The notes beneath the pieces were generated by a model. It saw nothing but the letters and a program-made list of their open reading frames with translations, was not told the origin of the DNA and searched no databases. From positions 124,001 to 188,000 of the forward strand of contig NZ_JBGMEB010000005.1 of the NCBI RefSeq assembly GCF_041447285.1: DNA of 64,000 bases, given 5' to 3'. This document shows positions 51,326-58,930 of the stretch, piece by piece (positions within the stretch are counted from its first letter, which is position 1; each line of letters opens with the position of its first letter). This DNA is from Methanomethylovorans sp041447285 (GTDB taxonomy: Archaea; Halobacteriota; Methanosarcinia; Methanosarcinales; Methanosarcinaceae). The position numbers and the translations under genes are program-made.

Positions 51326-51829
51326 ATGATTCCTCTGCACATAAAAGCTTCTGACATTTTTCTGCTTAGAAAGATTATGCCGGTTATATGCATGATTGTT
51401 CCATGGGAGTTCTATTTCTACAATGGACTTTATAGTACAGGCTGGGGTATCAAATTCTCTCTTTTCTACATTAATTTTGATATGGTCTATGACAATCTTG
51501 TTGTTAATGTGGTGAAACAACTGTCCATGTTATCTTATGGGGGGATAGCTCCATCATTCCGTACAATTTCTTGGTTTTTGGGAGCGCTGATTTGTTTGAT
51601 AGTATTGATTAATGAGAATTTTAAAGAGAACTTGTCGCAAACATTCAGCGTGCATACTTCTGGTTATCTTCTCATATTGTGTTCACTATTTAACGTCTTA
51701 GGGTCTCTTGTTGTCTGGAGCAGCTCTTTTAAAGCAATGCCAATAGGTTTTGTTTTTCTTTCATTTACAGCTTATATTTATCTCACATCGAATTGGAACG
51801 TGAGTGGGTGTGCAAAAGATTGCCAATAA
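51326..51829 (+). CDS. Integral membrane protein of unknown function
   Basis: 167 residues with about four hydrophobic helices, including RKIMPVICMIVPWEFYFYNGL, SWFLGALICLIVLI, TSGYLLILCSLFNVLGSLVVW and MPIGFVFLSFTAYIYL. The start ATG 51326 lacks a ribosome site, but a TATA-like run (TATATATTAAAA, near 51313-51325) is too close for it, so the start is uncertain. It is divergent from the PhoU-type gene. Family not recognised with confidence. Confidence 0.6.
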   Translation: MIPLHIKASDIFLLRKIMPVICMIVPWEFYFYNGLYSTGWGIKFSLFYINFDMVYDNLVVNVVKQLSMLSYGGIAPSFRTISWFLGALICLIVLINENFKENLSQTFSVHTSGYLLILCSLFNVLGSLVVWSSSFKAMPIGFVFLSFTAYIYLTSNWNVSGCAKDCQ

Positions 51830-51904
51830 CTGTTGGCATCAAGCGCTATCTTAAATAGCTACTAACTCCCCTTTGTCAATTAATTCATTGTTGAAGGTAT
51901 TAGC

Positions 51905-52561
51905 GTGAAAAGTGAGATCATAGACGGTGTGGAGATCACATGGCTTGGAAATGCTGGTTTTAGGCTACGTGGAGAGGGTATTACAATATACCTGGATCCA
52001 TATGGCTTGTCGGGAAACATCTCTCCGGAAGATATGGCGGACATTATTCTTCTGACCAATGAGCATCCACAATGCTTTGATCCTGATTCCATACGTATTG
52101 TAAGAGGTAGTAGTACAACTACTCTGTTGCCGGAAAATATGAGCTTACAATTCAGAGGTGATGCACGGCGTGTGGAGCCAGGTGATGAGTTGATCGATGA
52201 GTTGTGTATCAAAGGTATTTCTATAGAGGTAGTTCCTTCTTATACGCATGATCCTTCTTCAGGCCATAAACAAACAGGTGTGGGGTATGTCGTAACCATT
52301 GCCGGTAAAAGGATATACTATGCGGGTGTTACTGGCTTGATTCCGGAAATACATGATATATCAGTGGATATTTCAATACTTCCAATTGGTGCCTGTACTA
52401 TGAACGAAGAGCAAGCTGCAGAAGTAGTAGCTATTATCTCTCCTCAAGTGGTTATTCCGGTTTCATATGAATGTGCAGGTAGCAATTCTGCTAATATGCA
52501 GATATTTGCAGAGAATGTATATAGTAAAGTTCCCGGAGTAGAAGTGTTGGTTTTTGAATAA
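51905..52561 (+). CDS. Metallo-beta-lactamase-fold protein with degenerate metal site
   Basis: 218 residues related to UPF0173-type MBL hydrolases: ITWLGNAGFRLRGEGITIYLDPYG, then the position of the HxHxDH motif reads LTNEHPQCFD. First His is Asn, Asp is Gln and the last His is Cys. The later GDT motif reads YYAGVTG, with Val for the metal Asp. HPS in SYTHDPSSGHKQTGVGY and VVIPVSYE remain. It is likely non-catalytic or binds metal differently. The start is GTG with GAAGGT upstream. Confidence 0.85.
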   Translation: MKSEIIDGVEITWLGNAGFRLRGEGITIYLDPYGLSGNISPEDMADIILLTNEHPQCFDPDSIRIVRGSSTTTLLPENMSLQFRGDARRVEPGDELIDELCIKGISIEVVPSYTHDPSSGHKQTGVGYVVTIAGKRIYYAGVTGLIPEIHDISVDISILPIGACTMNEEQAAEVVAIISPQVVIPVSYECAGSNSANMQIFAENVYSKVPGVEVLVFE

Positions 52562-52577
52562 TTTCATTTGGTGTAAT

Positions 52578-52922
52578 ATGTCTCGTTTTAAAAAGAAAAG
52601 CAAAAATCTCGCAAAGGATCTAGCCATGGAGCGCATTCAGGGGCTCTTTGAATTGGCAGAATCTGAATACAGTTCAAATCCGGAAAGAAGCAATGAGTAT
52701 GTTTCACTTGCAAGAAAAATAGGAATGCGCTTTCTGGTGAGATTCCCTCGTGAATTGAAGGTACGCTTTTGTAAAAACTGTGGAAGCTATCTTGTTCCAG
52801 GTAATAATTGCAGAATACGCCTTAAAGGAAGATATATGGTAATAACCTGTCTTAAATGTGAGAACATTAAGCGCTATCCATATAGTTCGACTCAGACTTT
52901 AGAAACTCTATCAAATGAATAA
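52578..52922 (+). CDS. rnp4: Ribonuclease P protein component 4 (Rpp21)
   Basis: Archaeal RNase P protein subunit for tRNA 5' processing. 114 residues from ATG 52578 (GGTG five bases upstream). The basic N-terminal helices (ARKIGMRFLVRFPRELKVRF) precede the zinc ribbon CKNCGSYLVPGNNCRIRLKG and CLKCEN. The frame opens at 52554, overlapping the MBL gene. Confidence 0.95.
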   Translation: MSRFKKKSKNLAKDLAMERIQGLFELAESEYSSNPERSNEYVSLARKIGMRFLVRFPRELKVRFCKNCGSYLVPGNNCRIRLKGRYMVITCLKCENIKRYPYSSTQTLETLSNE

Positions 52923-53162
52923 ATTTAACAAACGTACGATGAGATACGTAGTGATGAATATTATCAATCCCATTATTGTATAAAGGAAGACATTTCTAAA
53001 TACCACTTCTTTTTCAGATCCCGGGTAAATTCCCAGTCCTCCTCCTTTACAACTCTTTGAGCTACATCCACCACATCCAGTATTAGAATGGTTTACAGTA
53101 ACTTTCTTTTCATTTTGGAGCACAGGAAGAATTACCTTTTTTTCGACCATGATCTCATCCAA
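52911..53162 (-). CDS. Small Cys-rich, C-terminally anchored membrane protein
   Basis: 83 residues. A short N-terminal segment leads to a Cys/Gly-rich patch (GCGGCSSKSCKGGG, four Cys) and a C-terminal transmembrane helix (VFLYTIMGLIIFITTYLIVRLL). The patch could bind a metal. It converges on rnp4 with a 12-base overlap, and starts just downstream of the tRNA gene. Family not recognised. Confidence 0.6.
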   Translation of the reverse strand: MDEIMVEKKVILPVLQNEKKVTVNHSNTGCGGCSSKSCKGGGLGIYPGSEKEVVFRNVFLYTIMGLIIFITTYLIVRLLNLFI

Positions 53163-53185
53163 TGTGGTAGTTCTGTATAATTAAA

Positions 53186-53270
53186 CGACGAGAGGGGGAT
53201 TCGAACCCCCGAAGTGCGGGGCACCACAGGATTAGCAATCCTGCGCCATACCGGGCTTGGCTATCTCGTC
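53186..53270 (-). tRNA. tRNA-Ser (anticodon GCU)
   Basis: 85 bases, read on the minus strand. The acceptor stem pairs GACGAGA (53270-53264) with TCTCGTC (53193-53187); the discriminator is G, as usual for tRNA-Ser. The anticodon arm AGGATT-GCT-AATCCT gives anticodon GCT. A long variable arm (around 53208-53225 complement) and the T arm GGGGGTTCGAATCCCCC are class II features. CCA is not encoded. Confidence 0.96.
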
Positions 53271-53299
53271 ACGAAAATAAACTCTTTCCCGATTTTCGT
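53271..53299 (-). repeat. Inverted repeat abutting the tRNA-Ser 5' end
   Basis: ACGAAAAT at 53271-53278 and ATTTTCGT at 53292-53299 are perfect complements around a 13-base loop. In a read-through transcript from the SRP RNA gene this forms an eight-base-pair hairpin ending exactly where the mature tRNA begins. Confidence 0.5.
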
Positions 53300-53315
53300 T
53301 CCTAACGTTATCTAT

Positions 53316-53324
53316 GTATTTAAT
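53316..53324 (-). promoter_or_regulatory. Possible TATA box of the tRNA-Ser gene
   Basis: On the minus strand this reads ATTAAATAC. Its centre is about 26 bases before position 53294, which would give the tRNA its own transcript with a leader of about 24 bases. Confidence 0.45.
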
Positions 53325-53339
53325 GCTTTTCCATAAAGT

Positions 53340-53654
53340 GGCAGGCACGCCTCAGGTTGCTGCCATTCACATGCACAAGTGGTCTGCAGTCTCGCCTCCA
53401 CCCCGCAACCCTACAAGCGACGTTTGTTCACGGTTGGTCTGCTCCCTTCCGGGCCTGAACTGGTCCCCGCGATCAAGATATACAAACATGTTCTCCAACA
53501 AGCTTTTATATCAACATCATCCAAGCAGGACGGAGTTTCTCAGTTGAAACCCCAGGTTTGAGAATGATCCAGACATCTTCCCTCGGCTTCGTCCCCCGCA
53601 TATCGGCGATTTCGGGTTATAGATGACGCCGGACTATCCGGACTAGCCTGCCAA
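53340..53654 (-). ncRNA. Archaeal signal recognition particle (7S) RNA
   Basis: About 315 bases, the usual archaeal length. On the minus strand the 5' end GGCAGGC (near 53652) pairs with GCCTGCC at the 3' end (53346-53340). The SRP54-binding helix 8 is clear: GGACCAGTTCAGGCCCGGAA then GGGAGCAGACCA, around 53443-53475 on the plus strand as its complement. Termini are fixed only to within a few bases. tRNA-Ser follows 70 bases downstream, a linkage also reported in Methanothermus fervidus. Confidence 0.93.
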
Positions 53655-53674
53655 GCACTAATAATGTGTAGGTA

Positions 53675-53682
53675 CTAATAAA
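53675..53682 (-). promoter_or_regulatory. TATA box of the SRP RNA gene
   Basis: On the minus strand this reads TTTATTAG, centred about 25 bases before the inferred 5' end of the SRP RNA near 53652-53654. Confidence 0.5.
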
Positions 53683-53780
53683 CTTATTCCCCATGTCCAG
53701 CTAAAAATGATCGAAACAGTTTAAATCAGAATACCTACATACAACTGATTGTTATAAAATATAATAAAAGGGGTTGAACA

Positions 53781-54020
53781 ATGGAAGAACTTGTAGGATT
53801 TGTTACAGGTAACAATAACAGAAAGAAATTATTGTCTCTTCTCGGATCAAAAAAAGATATGGATGCAGAGCGCATAGCAAAGACAATGCATATTTTCAGG
53901 CCATCTGTAGATAAAATCATTGAAGAATTAGTAGAAAAAGAACTGATAGAAAAGCAAGAAGATAATTATAGGCTAACCGAACTGGGTGTAAATGTAGAGC
54001 GTATGATACACAATTTATAA
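53781..54020 (+). CDS. Small winged-helix DNA-binding protein
   Basis: 79 residues forming a single wHTH: RKKLLSLLGSKKDMDAERIAK, then TMHIFRPSVDKIIEELVEKEL and wing IEKQEDNYRLTELGV. It resembles ArsR/MarR-type archaeal regulators without metal-sensing Cys. A G-rich ribosome site (AAGGGG) precedes the ATG. It converges on the double KaiC gene with only nine bases between the stops. Confidence 0.82.
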   Translation: MEELVGFVTGNNNRKKLLSLLGSKKDMDAERIAKTMHIFRPSVDKIIEELVEKELIEKQEDNYRLTELGVNVERMIHNL

Positions 54021-54029
54021 AGCTTTGAT

Positions 54030-55403
54030 TTATACCAGTGTATCAGACCTTAATTTTATTCCTCTTTCAGTAATTGCGTATTCCAGGGGGTTGGGCATGT
54101 GCTGCGTACCTTTGCTTTTTGACACACACATGTATCTTCTTCCCCCTTCTGAATTTCTTAATATGATTATGTTGTCCATCAGAAATTCTGCATCTATTCT
54201 TGTATTTTCTGTAATGCTACTCGATGATCTAGGTATAGTGAATACAGATGTGACATTTTGTGCTTTCAGATACCTAAGCAGGGAATAGAGATATCCTCTT
54301 AATTGTAACTGATCAGGCAGCATGATTTCAAGGTTAAATATATCGTCAAAGAACAGCCTTCTAGCATTCGTCTCTCTGGCATATTCTTTGATCAACGTCT
54401 CATGCTCTTCAGGCCACATGCTCTGCGGATCTGCAGAAATGACTTTCAGTAGTCCATTTTCAATGTATTTCTCTATTTCCCATCCGTGCCTTCTTGCTTC
54501 ATGGAAAAGTGAATTCTGTAAGCCTTCAAAATTAACAATAATGCAGGGTTCTTTCTGATCAAGTCCATTCAAAATGAATTGCATTCCTAGTGTTGTTTTT
54601 CCTGTACCCGGTTTACCTGTGACTAAAGTGCTACTGTCACTAAATAGTCCTCTGTATAATAGTTTGTCAAGTGCAGGAATTCCAGAACTGACCTTTTCCG
54701 ACAAATTAGTTATTGTCTCCTTTTCTTGCGAGTAGGAGATCATACTAAATCCTTCAGTATTCATTCTGTATCGATATTTTCGATATATGTTTTCTGTGTT
54801 TTTCTGGGGTTCAATCCCTCTTAGCTTAAGAACTTCCAGAAAGTTACCTGCTCTTAATCCCCTATCTTCTCTTGAGAGATATATTATGCCATCAACGAGG
54901 TGACTTATGACGGATTCATGTAATTCTTCTTTCAGCATTTCTCCGGTAAGAACTACAAGTGCTTTCCATTCCTGTATCATAGAATCGAGTGTATAAAAAA
55001 ATCTTCTTTTTTCAGGTTCTATAAATCCAAACCCAAGAGGTGTTACCGGGTCAATGACTATTCTATCTGGTTTAGATGACCCGACTACATTTCCAATATC
55101 AATTAATGTGCTTAAAGGATCCTTCTCAGACATAGACCTGTTTATTGGATGGATAGTAACTCTACTATCGAAGAATTTCATAGTAGAAAAGTACATATTC
55201 AACTTTTCAGGTGATTCCGTTGTGAATGGGATGTATAGTGTTTTTTCACCATTTTTTACAGCATTAGACAACATTTGCAGGCAAAAGCTGGTCTTGCCTA
55301 CACCTGCGGTACCAGCTAACAATATTGTTGACGGGGATTTAAGAGTGCCAGTTATTTCGTCAACTCCTCGTATCCCAAATTCCAATTTTTTTAGCTCGTC
55401 CAT
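54030..55403 (-). CDS. Double KaiC-like RecA-superfamily ATPase
   Basis: 457 residues with two KaiC/RadA-like domains. Domain 1 (1-220) has Walker A LLAGTAGVGKTSFC and Walker B RIVIDPVTPLGF. Domain 2 (235-457) has Walker A LVTGKPGTGKTTLG and RRLFFDDIFNLE. Such proteins in archaea are linked to signalling, motility or transcription control; no clock partners are present. The start ATG (MDELKKLEF) has little ribosome-site signal. Confidence 0.85.
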   Translation of the reverse strand: MDELKKLEFGIRGVDEITGTLKSPSTILLAGTAGVGKTSFCLQMLSNAVKNGEKTLYIPFTTESPEKLNMYFSTMKFFDSRVTIHPINRSMSEKDPLSTLIDIGNVVGSSKPDRIVIDPVTPLGFGFIEPEKRRFFYTLDSMIQEWKALVVLTGEMLKEELHESVISHLVDGIIYLSREDRGLRAGNFLEVLKLRGIEPQKNTENIYRKYRYRMNTEGFSMISYSQEKETITNLSEKVSSGIPALDKLLYRGLFSDSSTLVTGKPGTGKTTLGMQFILNGLDQKEPCIIVNFEGLQNSLFHEARRHGWEIEKYIENGLLKVISADPQSMWPEEHETLIKEYARETNARRLFFDDIFNLEIMLPDQLQLRGYLYSLLRYLKAQNVTSVFTIPRSSSSITENTRIDAEFLMDNIIILRNSEGGRRYMCVSKSKGTQHMPNPLEYAITERGIKLRSDTLV

Positions 55404-55546
55404 TCTATTATATCAATACGTATTGACTAATACTTATATTTTCTTAATATTTTCATAGTTCTAAAAAATTAGCAGATGGGCAAAAGTCCATTTCATTAGT
55501 GCATAATATGACAAATATTATGTAATGGTAAGTTATATGGGAATGC

Positions 55547-56677
55547 ATGCCACGGGTTTCCATTGTAATGCCCTCAATGAATGAAGAATCCACTATAAGG
55601 ACCTGCATACTGAAAGCTCAGTCATTTTTCAAGAATTATGGTCTTGATGGTGAAATTATTGTGGTGGACAACTCTACTGACAAGACTGCAGAAATTGCCA
55701 CTTACATGGGTGCAGTGGTTATTCCTTCGGTAAAAGGTTATGGCAATGCATATCTGAAAGGGCTTGCAAGGGCAACTGGTGATTACATAGCTATAGCGGA
55801 TGCTGATAACACTTATGATCTCAATGAACTACCCATGTTCTTTGATCTACTCTTGAGTGGTGAGGCTGATTTTGTAATTGGCAGCAGGCTAAGGGGTAAC
55901 ATAAAAAAGGGCGCAATGCCCTGGTTACACCGGTATATAGGTAATCCTGTTCTTACATGGATGTTGAATCTTCTTTTTGGTACGAGGATCTCAGATGCTC
56001 ATTGCGGAATGCGTGCTTTCACGCGCAAAGCTCTTGAAAAGATGAATCTCAAAAGCCATGGTATGGAGTTAGCTTCGGAGATGGTGATAGAAGCAGCAGA
56101 TAAAGGTCTACGCATAAAGGAAGTTCCGATCTCTTATGATTTACGGGATTCTCCATCCAAGCTTAGGTCTTTGCATGACGGCTGGAGGCATGTCCGTTTC
56201 ATGATGCTTTATCGTCCGGTATCTTTCCTTCTGATCCCGGGTACTTTCGTGTTTCTAATAGGAGCTGCCTTGCTGTTCACACTTCCGCGCATGGGCAATG
56301 TGGCTGAAACCAGACTTCATTCTTTCATATTAGCAAGTATGCTTACAGTCATTGGGAGTCAGCTTTTTGCAACAGGTCTTTATCTCGGTGCTTATGGGTA
56401 TATAAATGGGCTATATGTCAAGGAAAGTTTTTTCATAAAAAAGATCATGGATTATCACTCACTTGAACTGGAGCTGTTTGCAGGTATGGTCTTCTTGCTT
56501 ACGGCTATTTTCATTGGTCTAAAAGTAGTGCTTACGTGGGTTAGTGCAGGTTATGGCTCTCTTTTCCAGGTACAAACTGCTGTGTTTGCTATGGTTTTCG
56601 GTGCTATAGGTTTGCAGATGATCTTTACAGCTATCTTCCTTAGTGTCCTCATGCTGGGAGTGGACACCGATAGGTGA
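55547..56677 (+). CDS. Family 2 glycosyltransferase with C-terminal membrane domain
   Basis: 376 residues. The N-terminal GT2 domain (1-230) has VSIVMPSMNEESTI, EIIVVDNSTDKT, and the metal/nucleotide motif IAIADADNTYD, followed by VIGSRLRGNIKKGAM, as in dolichol-phosphate sugar synthases. About four helices follow (from LLIPGTFVFLIGAALLF on). It likely charges a dolichol carrier with a hexose at the inner membrane face. It heads a four-gene agl-type operon. Confidence 0.9.
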   Translation: MPRVSIVMPSMNEESTIRTCILKAQSFFKNYGLDGEIIVVDNSTDKTAEIATYMGAVVIPSVKGYGNAYLKGLARATGDYIAIADADNTYDLNELPMFFDLLLSGEADFVIGSRLRGNIKKGAMPWLHRYIGNPVLTWMLNLLFGTRISDAHCGMRAFTRKALEKMNLKSHGMELASEMVIEAADKGLRIKEVPISYDLRDSPSKLRSLHDGWRHVRFMMLYRPVSFLLIPGTFVFLIGAALLFTLPRMGNVAETRLHSFILASMLTVIGSQLFATGLYLGAYGYINGLYVKESFFIKKIMDYHSLELELFAGMVFLLTAIFIGLKVVLTWVSAGYGSLFQVQTAVFAMVFGAIGLQMIFTAIFLSVLMLGVDTDR

Positions 56678-56681
56678 CATT

Positions 56682-57842
56682 ATGAGGATTGCTTTCGTGT
56701 ATGATGCAGTTTATCCATGGATAAAGGGTGGTGCTGAAAAGAGAATATATGAACTGGGTAAACGCCTTCTGAAAAAAGGGCATGAAGTTCATGTTTTTGG
56801 GATAAAATGGTGGGAAGGTCCGGCTGTCATTGAGCACGAAGGCATGATCTTACATGGTGTATGTAAATCGAGGGAGCTTTATGTGGAAGGAAAAAGATCA
56901 ATTGCTGTAGCAATCATCTTCTCCTTAAAATTGTTTAATCCTCTTGTACGTGAAAAATTTGATGTTATTGATGTAAGTGTGTTTCCTTATTTTTCATGTT
57001 TTACGGTAAAGCTTGTTTCCCTTTTTAATAAAAGTCCTGCGGTTTACACCTGGCATGAAGTCTGGGATGATTATTGGTATGAATATATGGGTAAGGCAGG
57101 TTTTTTTGGAAAAATGGTTGAAATAGGAGTTTCAAAAATATCTGGAAGTAATATAGCAGTTTCCGGTTGGACCCAGAAAAGGCTTCAGGCATTGGGTGTC
57201 CCTAAGAAAAGAATCTCCGTTGTTCCAAATGGCATTGATCTTCAGGAAATTTATAAACTGGAGCTTGAAGTTGGCAAACATTTGGTTGGATCAGGTGGAA
57301 AAGTCTATGATATAATCTTTGCTGGGCGGCTTATTAAAGATAAACATGTCGATGTTCTGCTTAAAACCGTGTCTCTCCTAAAAGCCGATCATCCTGGTAT
57401 TACTTGCTGTATTGTTGGCGATGGTCCTGAAAAAAAGGATTTGATGGCACTTTCAAATGAAATGGGGATTTGCAAGAACGTGGAATTCGCAGGTTTTCAG
57501 GAATACAATGCTCTTATCAGAAAATTGCAAGCTTCAAAGGTTTTTGTGCTTCCTTCTTCCAGGGAAGGTTTCGGCATGGTTGTAATAGAAGCATTTGCTT
57601 GTGGAGTGCCTGTAGTCACTGTCAAAGAGATGTATAATGCTTCACAGGGGCTGGTTGAGGATGGAGTTGATGGTTTTACTGTACTTTTAGATGCCAGCTC
57701 AATTGCAGAGGCTGTAAGTAAAATTCTTCAATGTGATCAATGTTATGACAACATGTCAAAGGCTGCTTCTCAGAAAGCTAAGGATTATGATTGGAATGAG
57801 GCGCTGTTGAAACTAAACAATATTTATGAGGCGTTTGAATGA
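56682..57842 (+). CDS. Family 4 glycosyltransferase
   Basis: 386 residues from ATG 56682, with GGTGA five bases upstream, four bases after the GT2 stop. GT-B fold: the N-terminal Rossmann domain begins IAFVYDAVYPWIKGGAEKR, the C-terminal domain has ISVVPNGID, IIFAGRLIKDKHVDVLLK and the acceptor/nucleotide Glu motif SSREGFGMVVIEAFACGVPVV. It probably extends the lipid-linked glycan. Overlaps the next gene by four bases. Confidence 0.92.
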   Translation: MRIAFVYDAVYPWIKGGAEKRIYELGKRLLKKGHEVHVFGIKWWEGPAVIEHEGMILHGVCKSRELYVEGKRSIAVAIIFSLKLFNPLVREKFDVIDVSVFPYFSCFTVKLVSLFNKSPAVYTWHEVWDDYWYEYMGKAGFFGKMVEIGVSKISGSNIAVSGWTQKRLQALGVPKKRISVVPNGIDLQEIYKLELEVGKHLVGSGGKVYDIIFAGRLIKDKHVDVLLKTVSLLKADHPGITCCIVGDGPEKKDLMALSNEMGICKNVEFAGFQEYNALIRKLQASKVFVLPSSREGFGMVVIEAFACGVPVVTVKEMYNASQGLVEDGVDGFTVLLDASSIAEAVSKILQCDQCYDNMSKAASQKAKDYDWNEALLKLNNIYEAFE

Positions 57843-58915
57843 AAATTGCTATTTTTCATGATTACATCGGGGCAATTGGCGGAGGGGAAAAATTAGTCCT
57901 CACTCTTGCAAAGGGACTAGGTGCAGATGTAATTACTACAGATGTAGATATGGATTCTGTTTTAAAAATGGGATTTGAGGATGTAAAAATAATAAGTCTT
58001 GGGAATACATTGAAAATCCCCCCTCTTAAGCAGATAGATGCTTCTTTTAAGTTTGCAACATGTGATTTTTCTAAAAAATATGACTCTTTTATTTTCTCAG
58101 GTAACTGGGCATTTTTTGCAGCAAAAAGACACAAACCAAACGTCTACTATTGTCATACGCCAACAAGAGCTTTTTATGACCTATATGATGTGTACCGTAA
58201 GAATCAATCTGTGTTCGTATCCTTGCCTTTTATGATTTGGGTCCACTTACACAGGAAAGTTTCTGAGTACTATCTAACATATGTATTTAAAATAGTGACA
58301 AATTCAATGAATACTCAGAAAAGGATCCTGAAATATTTTAGCAGAGATTCATCTGTGGTTTATCCACCTGTAGATACTTCAAGGTTTGAATTCAAAGAAT
58401 ATGGGGATTTCTGGTTGTCTGTTAATAGGCTTTACCCTGAAAAAAGAGTTGAACTTCAAATAGAAGCATTCAGAAGTATCCCAGACCAAAAATTGGTGAT
58501 CGTAGGTGGATATGCTGAAGGGGACCATGCATCAGGATACGCATCTAAATTAATGGCTGGACTCCCGGAAAATGTAACTCTTATCGGTAGTGTCACAGAG
58601 GAAAAACTACTTGAATTATATGCTACCTGTAAAGGGCATATTACTACTGCACTTGACGAAGATTTTGGTATGACTCCTATAGAGGCAATGGCATCAGGGA
58701 AACCTACTGTTGCAGTAAATGAAGGTGGCTACCTCGAGACTGTGTTAGATGGGGTTACAGGTATACTCGTGGAACCAAATGTCACGTCAATTGTCAATGC
58801 TGTCAAGGAAGTATCCTCAGATCCGCAAAAGTACAAAGAAGCCTGTATTCAAAGGGCCAAAGAATTTGATGTATCAACAATGCTTCTGAAAATGAGGACA
58901 GTACTTGTTTCATGA
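57839..58915 (+). CDS. Family 4 glycosyltransferase (mannosyltransferase type)
   Basis: 358 residues. IAIFHDYIGAIGGGEKLVLTLAK, YYCHTPTRAFYDLYDVY and VVYPPVDTSRF, then LSVNRLYPEKRVELQIEAF and the Glu motif DEDFGMTPIEAMASGKPTVA, fit the WbaZ-like mannosyltransferases. The ATG overlaps the previous gene stop (ATGA). AglB follows 15 bases downstream. Confidence 0.92.
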   Translation: MKIAIFHDYIGAIGGGEKLVLTLAKGLGADVITTDVDMDSVLKMGFEDVKIISLGNTLKIPPLKQIDASFKFATCDFSKKYDSFIFSGNWAFFAAKRHKPNVYYCHTPTRAFYDLYDVYRKNQSVFVSLPFMIWVHLHRKVSEYYLTYVFKIVTNSMNTQKRILKYFSRDSSVVYPPVDTSRFEFKEYGDFWLSVNRLYPEKRVELQIEAFRSIPDQKLVIVGGYAEGDHASGYASKLMAGLPENVTLIGSVTEEKLLELYATCKGHITTALDEDFGMTPIEAMASGKPTVAVNEGGYLETVLDGVTGILVEPNVTSIVNAVKEVSSDPQKYKEACIQRAKEFDVSTMLLKMRTVLVS

Positions 58916-58930
58916 AATAAAGATGTCAAT

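Noticed and set aside
51230..51520. 96-residue minus-strand open frame upstream of the PhoU-type gene
   Set aside because: Antisense to the membrane-protein gene at 51326, no ribosome site, and composition of AT-rich random sequence. It is also in the region needed for the PhoU promoter.
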